A stretch of 64,000 nucleotides of DNA from Pseudomonadota bacterium (GCA_041395565.1 JAWLAI010000006.1:1-64000); one strand, 5' to 3'; positions 30,358 through 39,918 are shown, counted from the first letter of the stretch. A program made the numbers and translations. The notes: generated by a model not told the origin, from the sequence alone.

Positions 30358-30573
30358 TTACTCGTTAGCTTCCTCTTCGGCTCGCTTCAACTTGTCCCGC
30401 TCAGTTTGCATCGCAGCGTTGAGCTGCACACGTACCTGGTCTTGCAGCTCCTTGGCCTGCCTTGCCTGTTGCGCGCTGAGCTGCGCCTCTGTTGCCGCCG
30501 TACTTACGATATCTGCACCGCAGCCGGTTAAGGCGACGATCAGAAACCCTGGGAATATGAGTCGGTTCATCAT
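30358..30573 (-). CDS. small lipoprotein with coiled-coil region
   Basis: A 71-residue protein with signal peptide and lipobox LTGC (C18), followed by a Gln/Ala/Glu-rich helix (about 28-71, EAQLSAQQARQAKELQDQV) likely to be a coiled coil. GGAGAG lies just upstream of two adjacent ATGs, so the start could be 30573 or 30570. It resembles Lpp-like small envelope lipoproteins in build, but no family is recognised. Confidence 0.65.
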   Translation of the reverse strand: MMNRLIFPGFLIVALTGCGADIVSTAATEAQLSAQQARQAKELQDQVRVQLNAAMQTERDKLKRAEEEANE

Positions 30574-30723
30574 TTAGCTCTCCATGAATGCCATCGGTCT
30601 GAGGTTTTAGGCACCGTCTTCATGCTTGTCGCAAGAGCGTGTTCAGGATGCCCGGGTCCGGCTGGCAACGGACAACGACTCATGACCAGCCCCCCCGGCG
30701 CGGTGCATTCCGTCTTGCTGCGA

Positions 30724-31206
30724 TCATGGCCGGGATTGAATCAGGAAGAATAAGCCCGCCTCACGCGGTCTCGATTCACTCCGGAATATGGCAGAACCTG
30801 TCACGCGAGCGCTGCTATGCGCTGCACCATGCGGATGGTAGAGGTACGCGAAAGCCATCACGATCAAACCGCGCAGACTATCCATATACAGCAGTTGGGT
30901 AATGCCCGAGATGAAATAGATGCCGATGCCGATGGTGACCAGCATGAGTCCACAGACCAAGGCCAGGCTACGCGCGCCAGGATGATCCGTGAGCACCCAG
31001 AACGCGGCAAGAAACGTAAACAGGCTGGACGCGGCGATCGGCGTCCCCAGCGTTGCTATAGCCAGGGCGGTCTCGGGAGGAACATTCAGGTCGATTGCAA
31101 AACGTGCGGCGAATGCCTGAATATCCAAAATGATCGATGCGCCCGTCGCCACCGTTACGACACCGCTGGCCAACAATAGGAACAGGAGCACGCGCTTAAT
31201 CATCAT
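30724..31206 (-). CDS. small integral membrane protein, function unknown
   Basis: A 160-residue protein with four hydrophobic segments (about 5-28, 47-73, 80-101 and 107-123), then a basic tail that may be non-conserved. No signature motif is seen. The start is a double ATG at 31206. It shares strand and region with the small lipoprotein 150 bases downstream but no overlap, so co-transcription is only possible. Confidence 0.55.
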   Translation of the reverse strand: MMIKRVLLFLLLASGVVTVATGASIILDIQAFAARFAIDLNVPPETALAIATLGTPIAASSLFTFLAAFWVLTDHPGARSLALVCGLMLVTIGIGIYFISGITQLLYMDSLRGLIVMAFAYLYHPHGAAHSSARVTGSAIFRSESRPREAGLFFLIQSRP

Positions 31207-31541
31207 CTTGATCTATTGATCCGGCCACTTTGCTAACGGGAATACGCCATAGGTCTGAATATCATCGGCGGCAGGATCAGGCAGTTGAATCGTGACGCGC
31301 GCACGAACCCCGGCCGACACATGTGGACATCGACGGGACTTTTGCTATCCCTTCAATGCTTTACGCAAACTGAACCGGATGATTCAAGCGCAAGGCCGAA
31401 CCCGGATGTCCGCGAATTTCTCCAGAATTATTGCCGCGTCACCACGGCAGCACGCGCCTCCCGATCGCCAGCTATCGGCCACGCGAACTACACGGGGCCG
31501 GCCGCCCGCATGCGCAACGGGTACCCGGCCCCGCTGTCAAC

Positions 31542-32651
31542 TCAGTACGCCGCGAGCCCGTTCAGTCCCGTGGGCAGGCCGGTGACGCCCGGGATCGGTA
31601 CCAGCCTGCGATTGCCGAGCACCCGGAACGCCGCGATCGAACCATCGGCCGCACTCAGTGCGAACAGCGTGTTGCCGCCGCTGGACAACGCCATGTCGAT
31701 CGGTGCCGTGCCCGCGCCGGTGCTCGCGGCGACGCCATCGTCGCTGGTCAGTGTCAGACTGCCGTCAGGATGGCTCCTGAATGCCGAGATACTGGAAGAA
31801 CCGGCGTTGGTGGTGAAGGCATAGCGGCCGTTACGCGAAGTCACGACCCAGCAGGCGGCCGTCTCTGTCGTCGGCACGGCAGCCGCAAGCAGTTCCAGTG
31901 TGCCGTCATCCCGCACGTCATAGGAGGACAGGCTGCTGGCATCCACGGCACCGCCATTGGCCTCGCTCACCAGCAGATGACCATAACGATCGAAGGCGAA
32001 GCCGAACGGCGTCGTGCCGGCGGAGGCATTGACCACGGCCGGACCGGGCCGGCCGTCAGCATCGAGGACAAAGGTGGTGATGCGGTTGGTCGCCTTCTCG
32101 GTCACGACCAGGGCATCGCCCCAGGGCGTGAAGCCGACCTGCGCCGGACCGGTGCCGCTGCCGCTCAGGCTGCGTACCGAATCGGCCAGCGGACTCAGCA
32201 TGCCGTTGTGGTCGACGGTAAAGCCTGCAATGCTGTCGCTGCCCGCGTTCAGCACATACAGCAGGCGGCCGTGGCGCGTCAGGCTGACCGGCTGCTGGCC
32301 GCCCGCGGCCACCGTGCCGATCAATCTGGGCCGGCCGTGCCGGACACTGAATACAGAGATGCTGTTGCTGCCGGCATTGACCGCGTACAGCGCGCGGCGA
32401 TCGGGGCCGAGCAACAGCCCGCCCTGGTTGCCCAGGCCGCTGCCGCTGCCCAGGCCGCCGGTCGGGACGCTGCCCAGGCCGACCAGGCCCTGGTGCGGCC
32501 GGTGGGCGAAGACCAGTATCGCGTTGCCGTCAGCGGCGTTGGACATGGTAAATACCCCGCCGGCGTCACTGCCACCGGCCGCGGCCGGCAGTACGAACCC
32601 GCACAGGGACAGGAATACTGCGAGGATGTATGTGGCTCTCAGAGGTTTCAT
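31542..32651 (-). CDS. secreted YVTN/lactonase-type beta-propeller protein
   Basis: A 369-residue protein with a signal peptide (residues 1-25, ending PAAAG) and about seven propeller repeats such as ALYAVNAGSNSISVFSV, LLYVLNAGSDSIAGFTVD and YAFTTNAGSSSISAFRS. The fold is that of lactonase (6-phosphogluconolactonase-like) and YVTN-repeat proteins, but an exported form is unlikely to act in the pentose pathway. AAGGAG precedes the ATG at 32651, which decides against the longer frame. It is divergent from the two-component system and may be its target. Confidence 0.8.
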   Translation of the reverse strand: MKPLRATYILAVFLSLCGFVLPAAAGGSDAGGVFTMSNAADGNAILVFAHRPHQGLVGLGSVPTGGLGSGSGLGNQGGLLLGPDRRALYAVNAGSNSISVFSVRHGRPRLIGTVAAGGQQPVSLTRHGRLLYVLNAGSDSIAGFTVDHNGMLSPLADSVRSLSGSGTGPAQVGFTPWGDALVVTEKATNRITTFVLDADGRPGPAVVNASAGTTPFGFAFDRYGHLLVSEANGGAVDASSLSSYDVRDDGTLELLAAAVPTTETAACWVVTSRNGRYAFTTNAGSSSISAFRSHPDGSLTLTSDDGVAASTGAGTAPIDMALSSGGNTLFALSAADGSIAAFRVLGNRRLVPIPGVTGLPTGLNGLAAY

Positions 32652-32778
32652 GGCGCTACGTCTCCTTTGCTGAATGACGGAAGAAACTGCCGATACAGGT
32701 GTGACGCCGCAGTGCGGCGCACCACCTGCGCGGGCAGTCTGGCAGCATGACCCCACGAGGTCCTCGCCAAAGGTTTAC

Positions 32779-32794
32779 GATTCGGTCACGAATC
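32779..32794. promoter_or_regulatory. perfect palindrome in a divergent promoter region
   Basis: GATTCG-GTCA-CGAATC is a perfect 6-4-6 palindrome lying between the propeller gene (starting at 32651, minus) and the response regulator (starting at 32890, plus). Its position suits an operator controlling both sides. OmpR-type regulators more often bind direct repeats, so another regulator is possible. Confidence 0.4.
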
Positions 32795-32889
32795 CGTCCC
32801 GCTGCGCGGAGCTCGCCGAATCGGGATAATTTCGTGACATTCCTGTGTTTTGCTTGTCCAACAGGACACCGGCCGGGAGGGAGAACGCC

Positions 32890-33597
32890 GTGGCGCGCCG
32901 CATACTGGTAGTGGAAGACAACCTGGACCTGGCCGGGCTGCTCATGCTGCATCTGCGCGATGCCGGCTACAGCGCCACCCATGCGCAGGATGGCCGCAGC
33001 GCCCTGCAACTGCTGGATGACGAGACGTTCGACCTGGTCGTGCTCGACCTGATGCTGCCCGATGCCGACGGACTCGACGTGTGCCGGCGCCTGCGCGCCG
33101 GCTCCCGTGTCCTGCCGATCCTGATACTCACCGCCAAGTCGACCGAGTTCGACCGGGTCCTGGGGCTGGAGGTGGGGGCGGACGACTACTTGACCAAGCC
33201 CTTCAGCATCCGCGAGCTGCTGGCGCGGGTCAAGGCGCTGCTGCGCCGCATCGACGCGCTGGCGGAACCGGCGCCCGAAGCGCCCGTGGTGCTCGAATTC
33301 GAGGGACTCACCATCGACACCGCGCGACGCCGCGTGCTGCTCGACGGCGCTGAAGTGCACCTGACCGGACGCGAGTTCGATCTACTGGTGCATTTCGCGC
33401 GCCACCCGGGACTGGTGTACAGCCGGGCACAGCTGCTCGATCTGGTGTGGGGCTACGGCCACGACGGCTACGAACACACCGTCAATTCGCACATCAACCG
33501 GCTGCGCGCGAAGATCGAACGCACTCCGGCGCTGCCGCGCTACATCCTCACCGTCTGGGGGGTCGGCTACAAGTTCGCGGAACACACCGATGCCTGA
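32890..33597 (+). CDS. OmpR-family response regulator
   Basis: A 235-residue regulator. Receiver domain with acidic D10, phospho-acceptor D53 in VLDLMLPD, T81 and K103 (LTKPFS); then a winged-helix DNA-binding domain (about 135-230, LTGREFDLLVHFARHPG and HTVNSHINRLRAKIE). The GTG at 32890 follows GGGAGG; an in-frame ATG at 32845 would add 15 residues of poor fit. The stop overlaps the histidine kinase start by eight bases, so the two are translationally coupled. Confidence 0.93.
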   Translation: MARRILVVEDNLDLAGLLMLHLRDAGYSATHAQDGRSALQLLDDETFDLVVLDLMLPDADGLDVCRRLRAGSRVLPILILTAKSTEFDRVLGLEVGADDYLTKPFSIRELLARVKALLRRIDALAEPAPEAPVVLEFEGLTIDTARRRVLLDGAEVHLTGREFDLLVHFARHPGLVYSRAQLLDLVWGYGHDGYEHTVNSHINRLRAKIERTPALPRYILTVWGVGYKFAEHTDA

Positions 33598-35095
33598 GGC
33601 GAACGACCCTCGTCCGGCGCCGTTCCACAGTCTGTACGCGCGGCTCGCGCTGGGCCTGGTCGTGCTGGTGCTGCTGCTGGGCACGGTGAACTTCGGCGTC
33701 ATGCTGAATGCGGGCAGGCTCTATTTGCAGGAGCTGAACCAGCGTCTGAACCGCACCCTGGCGGCGAACCTCATCGCCGAGAACAGGCTGCAGGTCGACA
33801 ACGGCCACTTCGACTCGGCGTCGCTCGGACCGATCTTCCATACCTACATGGTCGTGAACCCGAGCATCGAGGTGTATCTGCTCGATGCCGAGGGCCGTAT
33901 CCTCGCCTACTCGGCACCGGCGGCAAAGGTCAGGCGCGAACGCGTGGACCTGGCGCCCGTGCGCGCCTTTCTGGACGACACGGCCCGGCTACCGATCACC
34001 GGCGACGATCCGCGCGACCCGGCGGGCCGCAAGGTGTTCTCGGCCGCGCCGGTCGGTCCGCCCGAGCGGCCGCAGGGCTACCTCTACGTGGTGCTGGCCG
34101 GTGAACAGCTGGACTCGGCTGCGGCCATGCTGCGCGACAGCTACATGCTGCGCGTGGCCCTGTACGGGCTCGCCGGTGTCGCCCTGTTCGGCGTGCTGGC
34201 CGGTCTCTGGCTGCTGTTCCGGCTCACCCGGCGCCTGCACCGGCTGGATCGCGCGCTGGGCGAATTCGAGGCGAGCGATTTCACGGCGCTGCCGGCGTTC
34301 GGCCACGACGCGGCGCGGACGGACGACGAGCTGAACCGCCTGTCCCGCAGGTTCAGGCGCATGGCCGAACGCATCATTGCCCAGGTCGGTACGCTGAAGC
34401 AGACCGATGCGCTGCGGCGCGAGCTGGTCGCCAACGTCTCGCACGACCTGCGCACGCCTATCGCGTCGTTGCAGGGCTATCTGGAAACACTGCTGATGAA
34501 GGCCGATACGCTGACTGACGGCGAGCGCGACCAGTACCTGCAGATCGCCCTGCGCCACAGCCGGCAGCTCGGTGCACTGGTGAGCGAACTGTTCGAGCTC
34601 GCCAAGCTCGAATCCGGTCATACGCAGCTGCAGCGCGAGGCCTTCGCAGCGGGCGAACTGGTTCAGGACGTGGCACTGAAATTCCAGCTGCCCGCGCGCG
34701 CCGCCGGTGTACGCATCGTGACCGAAATACCGCCCGCCCTGCCCTTCGTCAGCGCAGACATCGGTATGATCGAACGGGTGCTGGAGAACCTGCTCGACAA
34801 CGCCCTGCGGCATACGCCGGACGGTGGCCAGGTGACGGTCTCGCTCGCCGCCGCTGGCGGCGGCATCAGGGTGCAGGTGGCCGACACCGGCGCCGGTATC
34901 CCCGCGTCCGAGTTGCCTCACCTCTTCGACCGCTTCTATCAGGTCAAGAAAAGCCAGCGCGAAGCGGGCGGCGGGGTCGGCCTGGGACTGGCGATCGTCA
35001 AACGCATCCTGGACCTGCATGCGGTGGGCATCACTGTCAGCAGCACGCTGGAACAGGGCACCTGCTTCGATTTCGCGCTGCCGGTCGCGGCCTGA
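33590..35095 (+). CDS. sensor histidine kinase
   Basis: A 501-residue inner-membrane kinase: helix at about 20-40, a periplasmic sensing domain (about 41-185), a second helix (about 188-208), a HAMP-like linker, the H-box VSHDLRTPI with H285, and the catalytic domain with the N box (ENLLDNALRHTP), G1 (DTGAGI) and G2 (GVGLGLAIVK). It pairs with the overlapping OmpR-type regulator. The signal is unknown; nearby genes point to envelope functions. Confidence 0.93.
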   Translation: MPEANDPRPAPFHSLYARLALGLVVLVLLLGTVNFGVMLNAGRLYLQELNQRLNRTLAANLIAENRLQVDNGHFDSASLGPIFHTYMVVNPSIEVYLLDAEGRILAYSAPAAKVRRERVDLAPVRAFLDDTARLPITGDDPRDPAGRKVFSAAPVGPPERPQGYLYVVLAGEQLDSAAAMLRDSYMLRVALYGLAGVALFGVLAGLWLLFRLTRRLHRLDRALGEFEASDFTALPAFGHDAARTDDELNRLSRRFRRMAERIIAQVGTLKQTDALRRELVANVSHDLRTPIASLQGYLETLLMKADTLTDGERDQYLQIALRHSRQLGALVSELFELAKLESGHTQLQREAFAAGELVQDVALKFQLPARAAGVRIVTEIPPALPFVSADIGMIERVLENLLDNALRHTPDGGQVTVSLAAAGGGIRVQVADTGAGIPASELPHLFDRFYQVKKSQREAGGGVGLGLAIVKRILDLHAVGITVSSTLEQGTCFDFALPVAA

Positions 35096-35236
35096 ACGGA
35101 TGCGGCCGTCGCGGGCATGTACACCTGCGGTTCCGGCTCGCTACCGCGGGCATTGGCATGGCGCAAACAAATCTTCCCGACAGTCCCCGTACCGCAACCC
35201 GACCGCCCACCCTCAGCACCTGCACGGCGCAGCCGT

Positions 35237-35611
35237 TCACTTCCGAAACAGCGCATCCAGCGCATCACGCGCCGCGTCCTCCGTGCCGGCCGACTCCGGC
35301 GCAGCCGCACCGGCTGCATCCCCGAACAGGGCGTCCAGTTCGCGGCGCGCGGCAGCGTCCTGCGCCGGGGCGGCGTTCCAGGCCCGCGGGTTGAGCCGGA
35401 AGTAACCGCAGAAGTTGGCGCGCTGCTTGTCGGCAACGGGCTCGGCGACCGGTTCCCGACATTGCTGCGGCGCCACGGGATCGAAGAACCCGCACATCCG
35501 GCACACATGCAGCTGCGCCCGGCAGTGCGGGCATTCCTCGTGACGCGCCAGCGGCAACAGCAGATCCGGCAAGGCACCGCCGCAGCGCCAGCAGTTACAG
35601 CGCTCTGACAT
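35237..35611 (-). CDS. cysteine-rich zinc-ribbon-like protein, function unknown
   Basis: A 124-residue cytosolic protein with nine cysteines in its first 70 residues: C5, C7, C10 (CNCWRC), C27, C30 (CPHC), C37, C40 (CRMC), C51 and C68. The CxxC pairs suggest one or two zinc ribbons. The rest is Ala/Asp/Glu-rich with a repeated DALF motif (ELDALFGD, DALDALFRK). It lies 26 bases beyond the methyltransferase stop on the same strand, so the two may be co-transcribed. Confidence 0.65.
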   Translation of the reverse strand: MSERCNCWRCGGALPDLLLPLARHEECPHCRAQLHVCRMCGFFDPVAPQQCREPVAEPVADKQRANFCGYFRLNPRAWNAAPAQDAAARRELDALFGDAAGAAAPESAGTEDAARDALDALFRK

Positions 35612-35637
35612 GCCTCCTCCTCGTGCCGACGTCGCGC

Positions 35638-36363
35638 TCAGGCGCCGGCCTTGCGCAGCAGGTCCACGCGTACCGGCATCAGGAATCGCGCCCCCGCGGG
35701 ACCGAGGTGCGCCTCGAACCGCTGCTGCACCGCGCGATAGAGCGCGGCATCGAGCCGGTGCGCGGTGTGGGTCACCTTCAGGATCCTGTTTTCGAAGTCC
35801 GCGAAGTCCTCGAACTGCAGCGGCGAATGGAAGAACACTTCCTCGTCCAGGCTGAACAGCCCGGCCTCAACCGCCCGCCTGAGCGCGCCGAACGCCGCCT
35901 CGCGCACCACCCGCTCGTCGTGGAACAGGCGCAGGATTTCGTTGAATGCCCCGGCATAGACGGGCTCGGAGATGTACGCATGCCCGCCCGGCTTCAGTAC
36001 CCGCCGGATCTCCCGCAGCGCCTGGTCCATCAGGTCCACCGGCACATGGTGCAGCGACTTGAACATGAACACGACGTCGACCGCCGCATCCTCCAGCGGG
36101 ATGGCCTCGGCACCGGCGAGCAGGAAGGTCACGTTGGGCAGGTCGGTGATCTGCAGGTTCTTCTCGTGGGCGATTCGGTCCACCTCCAGCGCGGTGATGC
36201 GGCGGCCGGGTCCGGCGGTCGCGATATCGCGCGTGATGACGGCACTGCCGCAGCCCAGTTCCAGGATGTGCTTCCCGTCCAGCGTCAGCAGCCGGTGAAA
36301 GATCTCGCTTTCCGGGCAGGTGAGTTCGATGGCGTCAGTGGCGATTCTCATTGCGGCAGTCAT
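35638..36363 (-). CDS. class I SAM-dependent methyltransferase
   Basis: A 241-residue cytosolic enzyme with SAM motif I ILELGCGSA, an acidic ALEVD after strand 2, and the motif IV/V region FKSLHHV followed by IRRVLKPGGHAYISEPVY. The pattern is that of UbiE/MenG-like and generic small-molecule methyltransferases; the acceptor is unknown. No strong ribosome binding site marks the start: ATG 36363 is chosen, with ATG 36351 also possible. It follows the patatin gene on the same strand. Confidence 0.82.
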   Translation of the reverse strand: MTAAMRIATDAIELTCPESEIFHRLLTLDGKHILELGCGSAVITRDIATAGPGRRITALEVDRIAHEKNLQITDLPNVTFLLAGAEAIPLEDAAVDVVFMFKSLHHVPVDLMDQALREIRRVLKPGGHAYISEPVYAGAFNEILRLFHDERVVREAAFGALRRAVEAGLFSLDEEVFFHSPLQFEDFADFENRILKVTHTAHRLDAALYRAVQQRFEAHLGPAGARFLMPVRVDLLRKAGA

Positions 36364-36466
36364 AGCATGATCGGATCGGCAAGATACTCGCGCAAAGGCG
36401 CGGAGAACACAAAGATTTTCGCATCTCGCCAACACGCAGGCAGATGCGTGCGCACGCGTCCCGCGC

Positions 36467-37825
36467 CTACGGTCCCGCACCCACGTCCCCCAGGAAGCGC
36501 CGGAATTCCGGATTCCCCAGCAGCAGCTCCCGGCCCGCCGCGATCAGGTCGTCCGCCTGGGGCTGCGTCAGGCTGAAGCTGGTCGGGATCTGGTTGAAGT
36601 AATGGCGCCGCTCCGGCTGCGCGATGGCCTCGAAATCCAGCTCGACGAAGTACGGTTCCACCGTGAACCCGGGCCGGTTGAGTTCCGCCGACCAGCGCCG
36701 GATGCTGTTGCGCAACAGCTCGATCGTCGCCGCGTTGGTGCGGTGGATCTGTGCGTCGGTGACCGCGTTGATGATGCTTTCCATCGACGGTACCGCGTTG
36801 CTCAGCTCCATGTCGTACTGCGGCGTGGTGGAGGCGTTCACGGAAATGATGATGAAGCGCGGCGTGGGGACGCCGCCGATCGACTGCAGAAAGCGTTTCG
36901 CGCCGCCGGCGACCTCGATCATTTCGTAGATCGCCAGCAGGCCCAGGTTGTCGGTGATGCCGCCGTCCACGAGGTGGATGAAGCGGCGCCGGTCCTTCTG
37001 CGCATAGCTGCCTAACCCCGTCACCACCTGCGCCAGCTGCGGCGAGGCGGCCAGTGCCGGGTGCGCCGGGTTCAGGTAGGCGTAGTCGGGCAGGCTGCAG
37101 CCCGGGTAGTTTCTCAATACCACCGGGTGGAACAGCACCGGCACGGCGGATGACGCGGCCACGGCACGGGCCACCCGGAAGGTGGAAAGGTCTGAGCACA
37201 GCAGGTCGAAGTAGTCCTGCAGGAAGGAGAAGCGCACGCCCCGGCCGAGATCGGTGGCGTTGATCGCGATCAGCGGACCGTCCCGACGCTGCAGGTCGGC
37301 GAAGGTCGCGCCGCGGAACACCTTCCGGTCATAGTAGTCGATCGCCATATCGGTGCGGCCGCTGCTCGAGAACCACAGGGCGGGATGCAGCAGGCCGTGC
37401 ACCAGCTCGCTGGACACGTCGTAACGCAGGAAGCGGTCCTCGAAATCGGTGAAGATCCCGTCGCCGTAGACACCGTAATAGGCTGCCGTGAAGCTCCCGC
37501 CGGAGACCGCACTGATCGCGTCGACCTCGTCGAGCAGGCGTCGCGACTGCCCGTCCAGGACGACGCGCGTATCGCGCAGGGCCGCGAGCACGCCATAGGC
37601 CAGCGCGGCGGCACGGGTGCCGCCCCCGGAAAACGCCAGCACCAGCGTCACCTCGTTGGAGCGGGTGGCATGCAGCGCCTGGGCGACCGAATACCGTTGC
37701 GTGGGCCCGATCTCGGGCAGCGGCTGGTTGTCGATCGCGCCGAAGGAGGCGCAGCCTGCCTGCAGCTGCAGGGACAGCACCAGCAGGAGATGGATCCAGG
37801 GGGTCAGACTCGATTGATGCGTCAT
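36467..37825 (-). CDS. patatin-like phospholipase lipoprotein
   Basis: A 452-residue lipoprotein (lipobox LQAGC, C25). The patatin domain has an oxyanion loop FSGGGTR (66-71), nucleophile S108 in ISAVSGGS, and the catalytic Asp in VDGGITDN. A Ser-Asp dyad lipid hydrolase anchored in the envelope is expected. A longer frame reaches 37939 but is Arg-rich; ATG 37825 gives the lipoprotein signal. It may act in membrane lipid turnover; the substrate is not shown. Confidence 0.88.
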   Translation of the reverse strand: MTHQSSLTPWIHLLLVLSLQLQAGCASFGAIDNQPLPEIGPTQRYSVAQALHATRSNEVTLVLAFSGGGTRAAALAYGVLAALRDTRVVLDGQSRRLLDEVDAISAVSGGSFTAAYYGVYGDGIFTDFEDRFLRYDVSSELVHGLLHPALWFSSSGRTDMAIDYYDRKVFRGATFADLQRRDGPLIAINATDLGRGVRFSFLQDYFDLLCSDLSTFRVARAVAASSAVPVLFHPVVLRNYPGCSLPDYAYLNPAHPALAASPQLAQVVTGLGSYAQKDRRRFIHLVDGGITDNLGLLAIYEMIEVAGGAKRFLQSIGGVPTPRFIIISVNASTTPQYDMELSNAVPSMESIINAVTDAQIHRTNAATIELLRNSIRRWSAELNRPGFTVEPYFVELDFEAIAQPERRHYFNQIPTSFSLTQPQADDLIAAGRELLLGNPEFRRFLGDVGAGP

Positions 37826-37884
37826 ATGCCTGGCATGGCCCTGTCTCATGGTCCGCAGGGGCGGCTCCGCCGGCACCCGGCCGA

Positions 37885-37977
37885 TCACGCCGGCAACGCG
37901 CGCAGCAGCCAGAACACGCCGGCGACGACGGCCAGGCAAAGGGCGCAGGCAAGCAGGATCCTGATCGTCTTGTTCAT
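37885..37977 (-). CDS. small single-pass membrane peptide
   Basis: An ATG opens a 30-codon frame: two basic residues (K3, R6), then one hydrophobic segment with two Cys (ILLACALCLAVVAGVFWLL), an Arg and a stop. The charge and helix pattern is that of a real small membrane protein upstream of the patatin gene, but there is no strong ribosome binding site. Confidence 0.35.
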   Translation of the reverse strand: MNKTIRILLACALCLAVVAGVFWLLRALPA

Positions 37978-38073
37978 GGGACCGCCGGAGTCGGATTGCC
38001 TGCGCTGCTGACCGGGCGGTGGCAGCCGAGCCCCGCGCCGCCGGCTGCGCGTGGATCGCGCACGTCCGTCAGG

Positions 38074-38583
38074 CTAGCGCTTCCGGGCACCGGCAGCCAC
38101 CAGCATGGTGACCGAGATCCAGACGAACGCGGCCGACACCACGATCAGCGCCTCCGCCATGGAGATGCCGAACGGCAGCTTCGGCGTGTAGCCGCAGGAA
38201 TCCTGCACCTGGAACAGCGCCGGCAGCCACTGGTCGGGCGTGAACCAGGCCGGCAGGCCCAGGTCGAAGCCGCAGTTCCCGACCACGAAGCCGCGCTCGG
38301 TGCCCAGCAGCCGGTAGGAACGCTCCAGCAGCCCCGCTGAAATGATGACGGTGAGCAGGTGCACCGGTACCGGCCTGAACCGCAGCGGGTGCTGCAGCAA
38401 CGCTACCAGCGCCACGAGGATCAGGGCCATCAGCCAGAGCCTGACGTGGATGCACAAGACGCAGGGCGCCTCCCCGAGCACGTGCTGGTAATACAGTCCC
38501 ACCGCCTCGAACGAGATCCCGATCATGAGCACCGCCAGCCAGTAATAAGCGCTCTGGCTGATACGTGTCAGCTGTTGCCGCAT
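38074..38583 (-). CDS. dsbB: disulfide bond formation protein B
   Basis: A 169-residue inner-membrane quinone reductase that reoxidises DsbA. Four helices; the periplasmic pairs are C41/C44 (CVLC) and C104/C130 (NCGF, DSCG), the full DsbB set. GGAGA precedes the ATG at 38583. No dsbA is adjacent, and the gene stands alone between the patatin gene and the topoisomerase VI operon. Confidence 0.93.
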   Translation of the reverse strand: MRQQLTRISQSAYYWLAVLMIGISFEAVGLYYQHVLGEAPCVLCIHVRLWLMALILVALVALLQHPLRFRPVPVHLLTVIISAGLLERSYRLLGTERGFVVGNCGFDLGLPAWFTPDQWLPALFQVQDSCGYTPKLPFGISMAEALIVVSAAFVWISVTMLVAAGARKR

Positions 38584-38766
38584 GTTCGTCTCCGTCACCG
38601 CCGGGCAGGGGTCTGCCTGCACAAGATGCTGTTTGAATTGGTCAAAGTGCTAATGATGCCGCCTGCCGGGTGCCTGTCGCAAGCATCCTGGTCCGGATCG
38701 GGCCGGCAGGCGCCGCGCAGAGGCGGCATGAGCCCGCGGCGGGCCGATCCTGCAGCGCCCGTGGCT

Positions 38767-39918
38767 TCATGGCAGGAAACCGTCCCGGTCCGCCAGCTTG
38801 CGCGGGAGATACTCCTCGATCACGAAGTTCAGCCCCCACTTGGCCAGCGCCTGCTGTTCGGCGCGCACGCCCATGGCCAGCAGCTGCTCGATAGCGCCGA
38901 TCCAGCGCGGCTCGGAGGCGAAGAACGGATCGTGCTGCAGCGCGTCCCGCGCGCGCTTGATGTCGGTCTTGCCGAGCGGATGCGTGGCATCCTCCAGCCG
39001 GTAGTCGATGATGTCCTGCGGCGTGACGCCCAGGTACTGCGCGTGCGGCACGCAGAAGAAGCGGTTGATGTGCGCCGCGTTGCCCGACCCGACCTTCAGG
39101 GTGCGGTAGATGTTGGCGAAGCCGTAGGGGTCGCAGTCGACGAAGCAGTACACCGGGAGACCCGCGTCCTCGGACAGCCGGCGGATGAAGCGCCGGGTGG
39201 CGCGCGTCGGCACGCCGCCCAGCTCCACCAGGATGCAGTTCGCCTGTTTCCAGAAACGGTGGTTGTTCAGGCGCTGGAACATGCCGCCGGTCTCGATCGC
39301 CAGGATGAACGCCGCATCGGTGCGGAAGCCCAGGTGCTCCACCGCACGCGGCACGCTCCAGGCGCCGCTGCCGAGGCCGGTGCAGTCGATCTCCAGCGCC
39401 GCGCCGCTCTCCGGGTCGGTGTCGATGACCGTAAGCGGTCCCGCCACCGAGCCGCCGTGGGCCTCCGGGTAGAAGCGCAGCTGTTCGCGCGAGAGCCCGT
39501 GCAGGGAGGCCAGCGCCTCGATGTCGTCCATGATGGCATCCGACTCGGCCTGCGCGTCGAAGCGGCACTCGCCCCAGTTCTTGCTGATGTAGTAGGCCTC
39601 GCGCTTGGTGGCATAGTCGTCGCTCTCGACCAGCTGGCGCGACGCGGCCATCAGGCGCAGCGTCTGTGCGAACGACCGCACCGTGTTCACGGTCAGCGAG
39701 CGCGTCTTGTGCGCCCCACCCAGCGCGAAATAGCCTTGCGCCGTGTCGTAGCTCACGTTGGCGAGGCTGCGCACCGGCAGCGCGATGTGCGGCAGTTCGC
39801 CCTTTTCAATGCTGCGTTCGACGGCCCGGGCCACGCCGTCGATCAGCCGCAGCGTGAGCGCATCCAGCCGCTCGCGCGCGGCGGCGGCCTCGTCCGCCGC
39901 TGTCTCCTGCACCGTCAC
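38767..39918 (-). CDS. top6A: DNA topoisomerase VI subunit A (Spo11-like)
   Basis: The DNA-cleaving subunit of a type IIB topoisomerase. The catalytic tyrosine is in REAYY (Y109 or Y110) of the winged-helix CAP domain; the Toprim domain follows with the Glu in AIETGG and the metal-binding DxD in FVDCDPYG. It starts with GTG at 39918, four bases overlapping the stop of subunit B (GTGA), so translation is coupled. With subunit B it would relax or decatenate DNA by ATP-dependent double-strand passage. The pair is standard in archaea and rare in bacteria. Confidence 0.92.
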   Translation of the reverse strand: MTVQETAADEAAAARERLDALTLRLIDGVARAVERSIEKGELPHIALPVRSLANVSYDTAQGYFALGGAHKTRSLTVNTVRSFAQTLRLMAASRQLVESDDYATKREAYYISKNWGECRFDAQAESDAIMDDIEALASLHGLSREQLRFYPEAHGGSVAGPLTVIDTDPESGAALEIDCTGLGSGAWSVPRAVEHLGFRTDAAFILAIETGGMFQRLNNHRFWKQANCILVELGGVPTRATRRFIRRLSEDAGLPVYCFVDCDPYGFANIYRTLKVGSGNAAHINRFFCVPHAQYLGVTPQDIIDYRLEDATHPLGKTDIKRARDALQHDPFFASEPRWIGAIEQLLAMGVRAEQQALAKWGLNFVIEEYLPRKLADRDGFLP

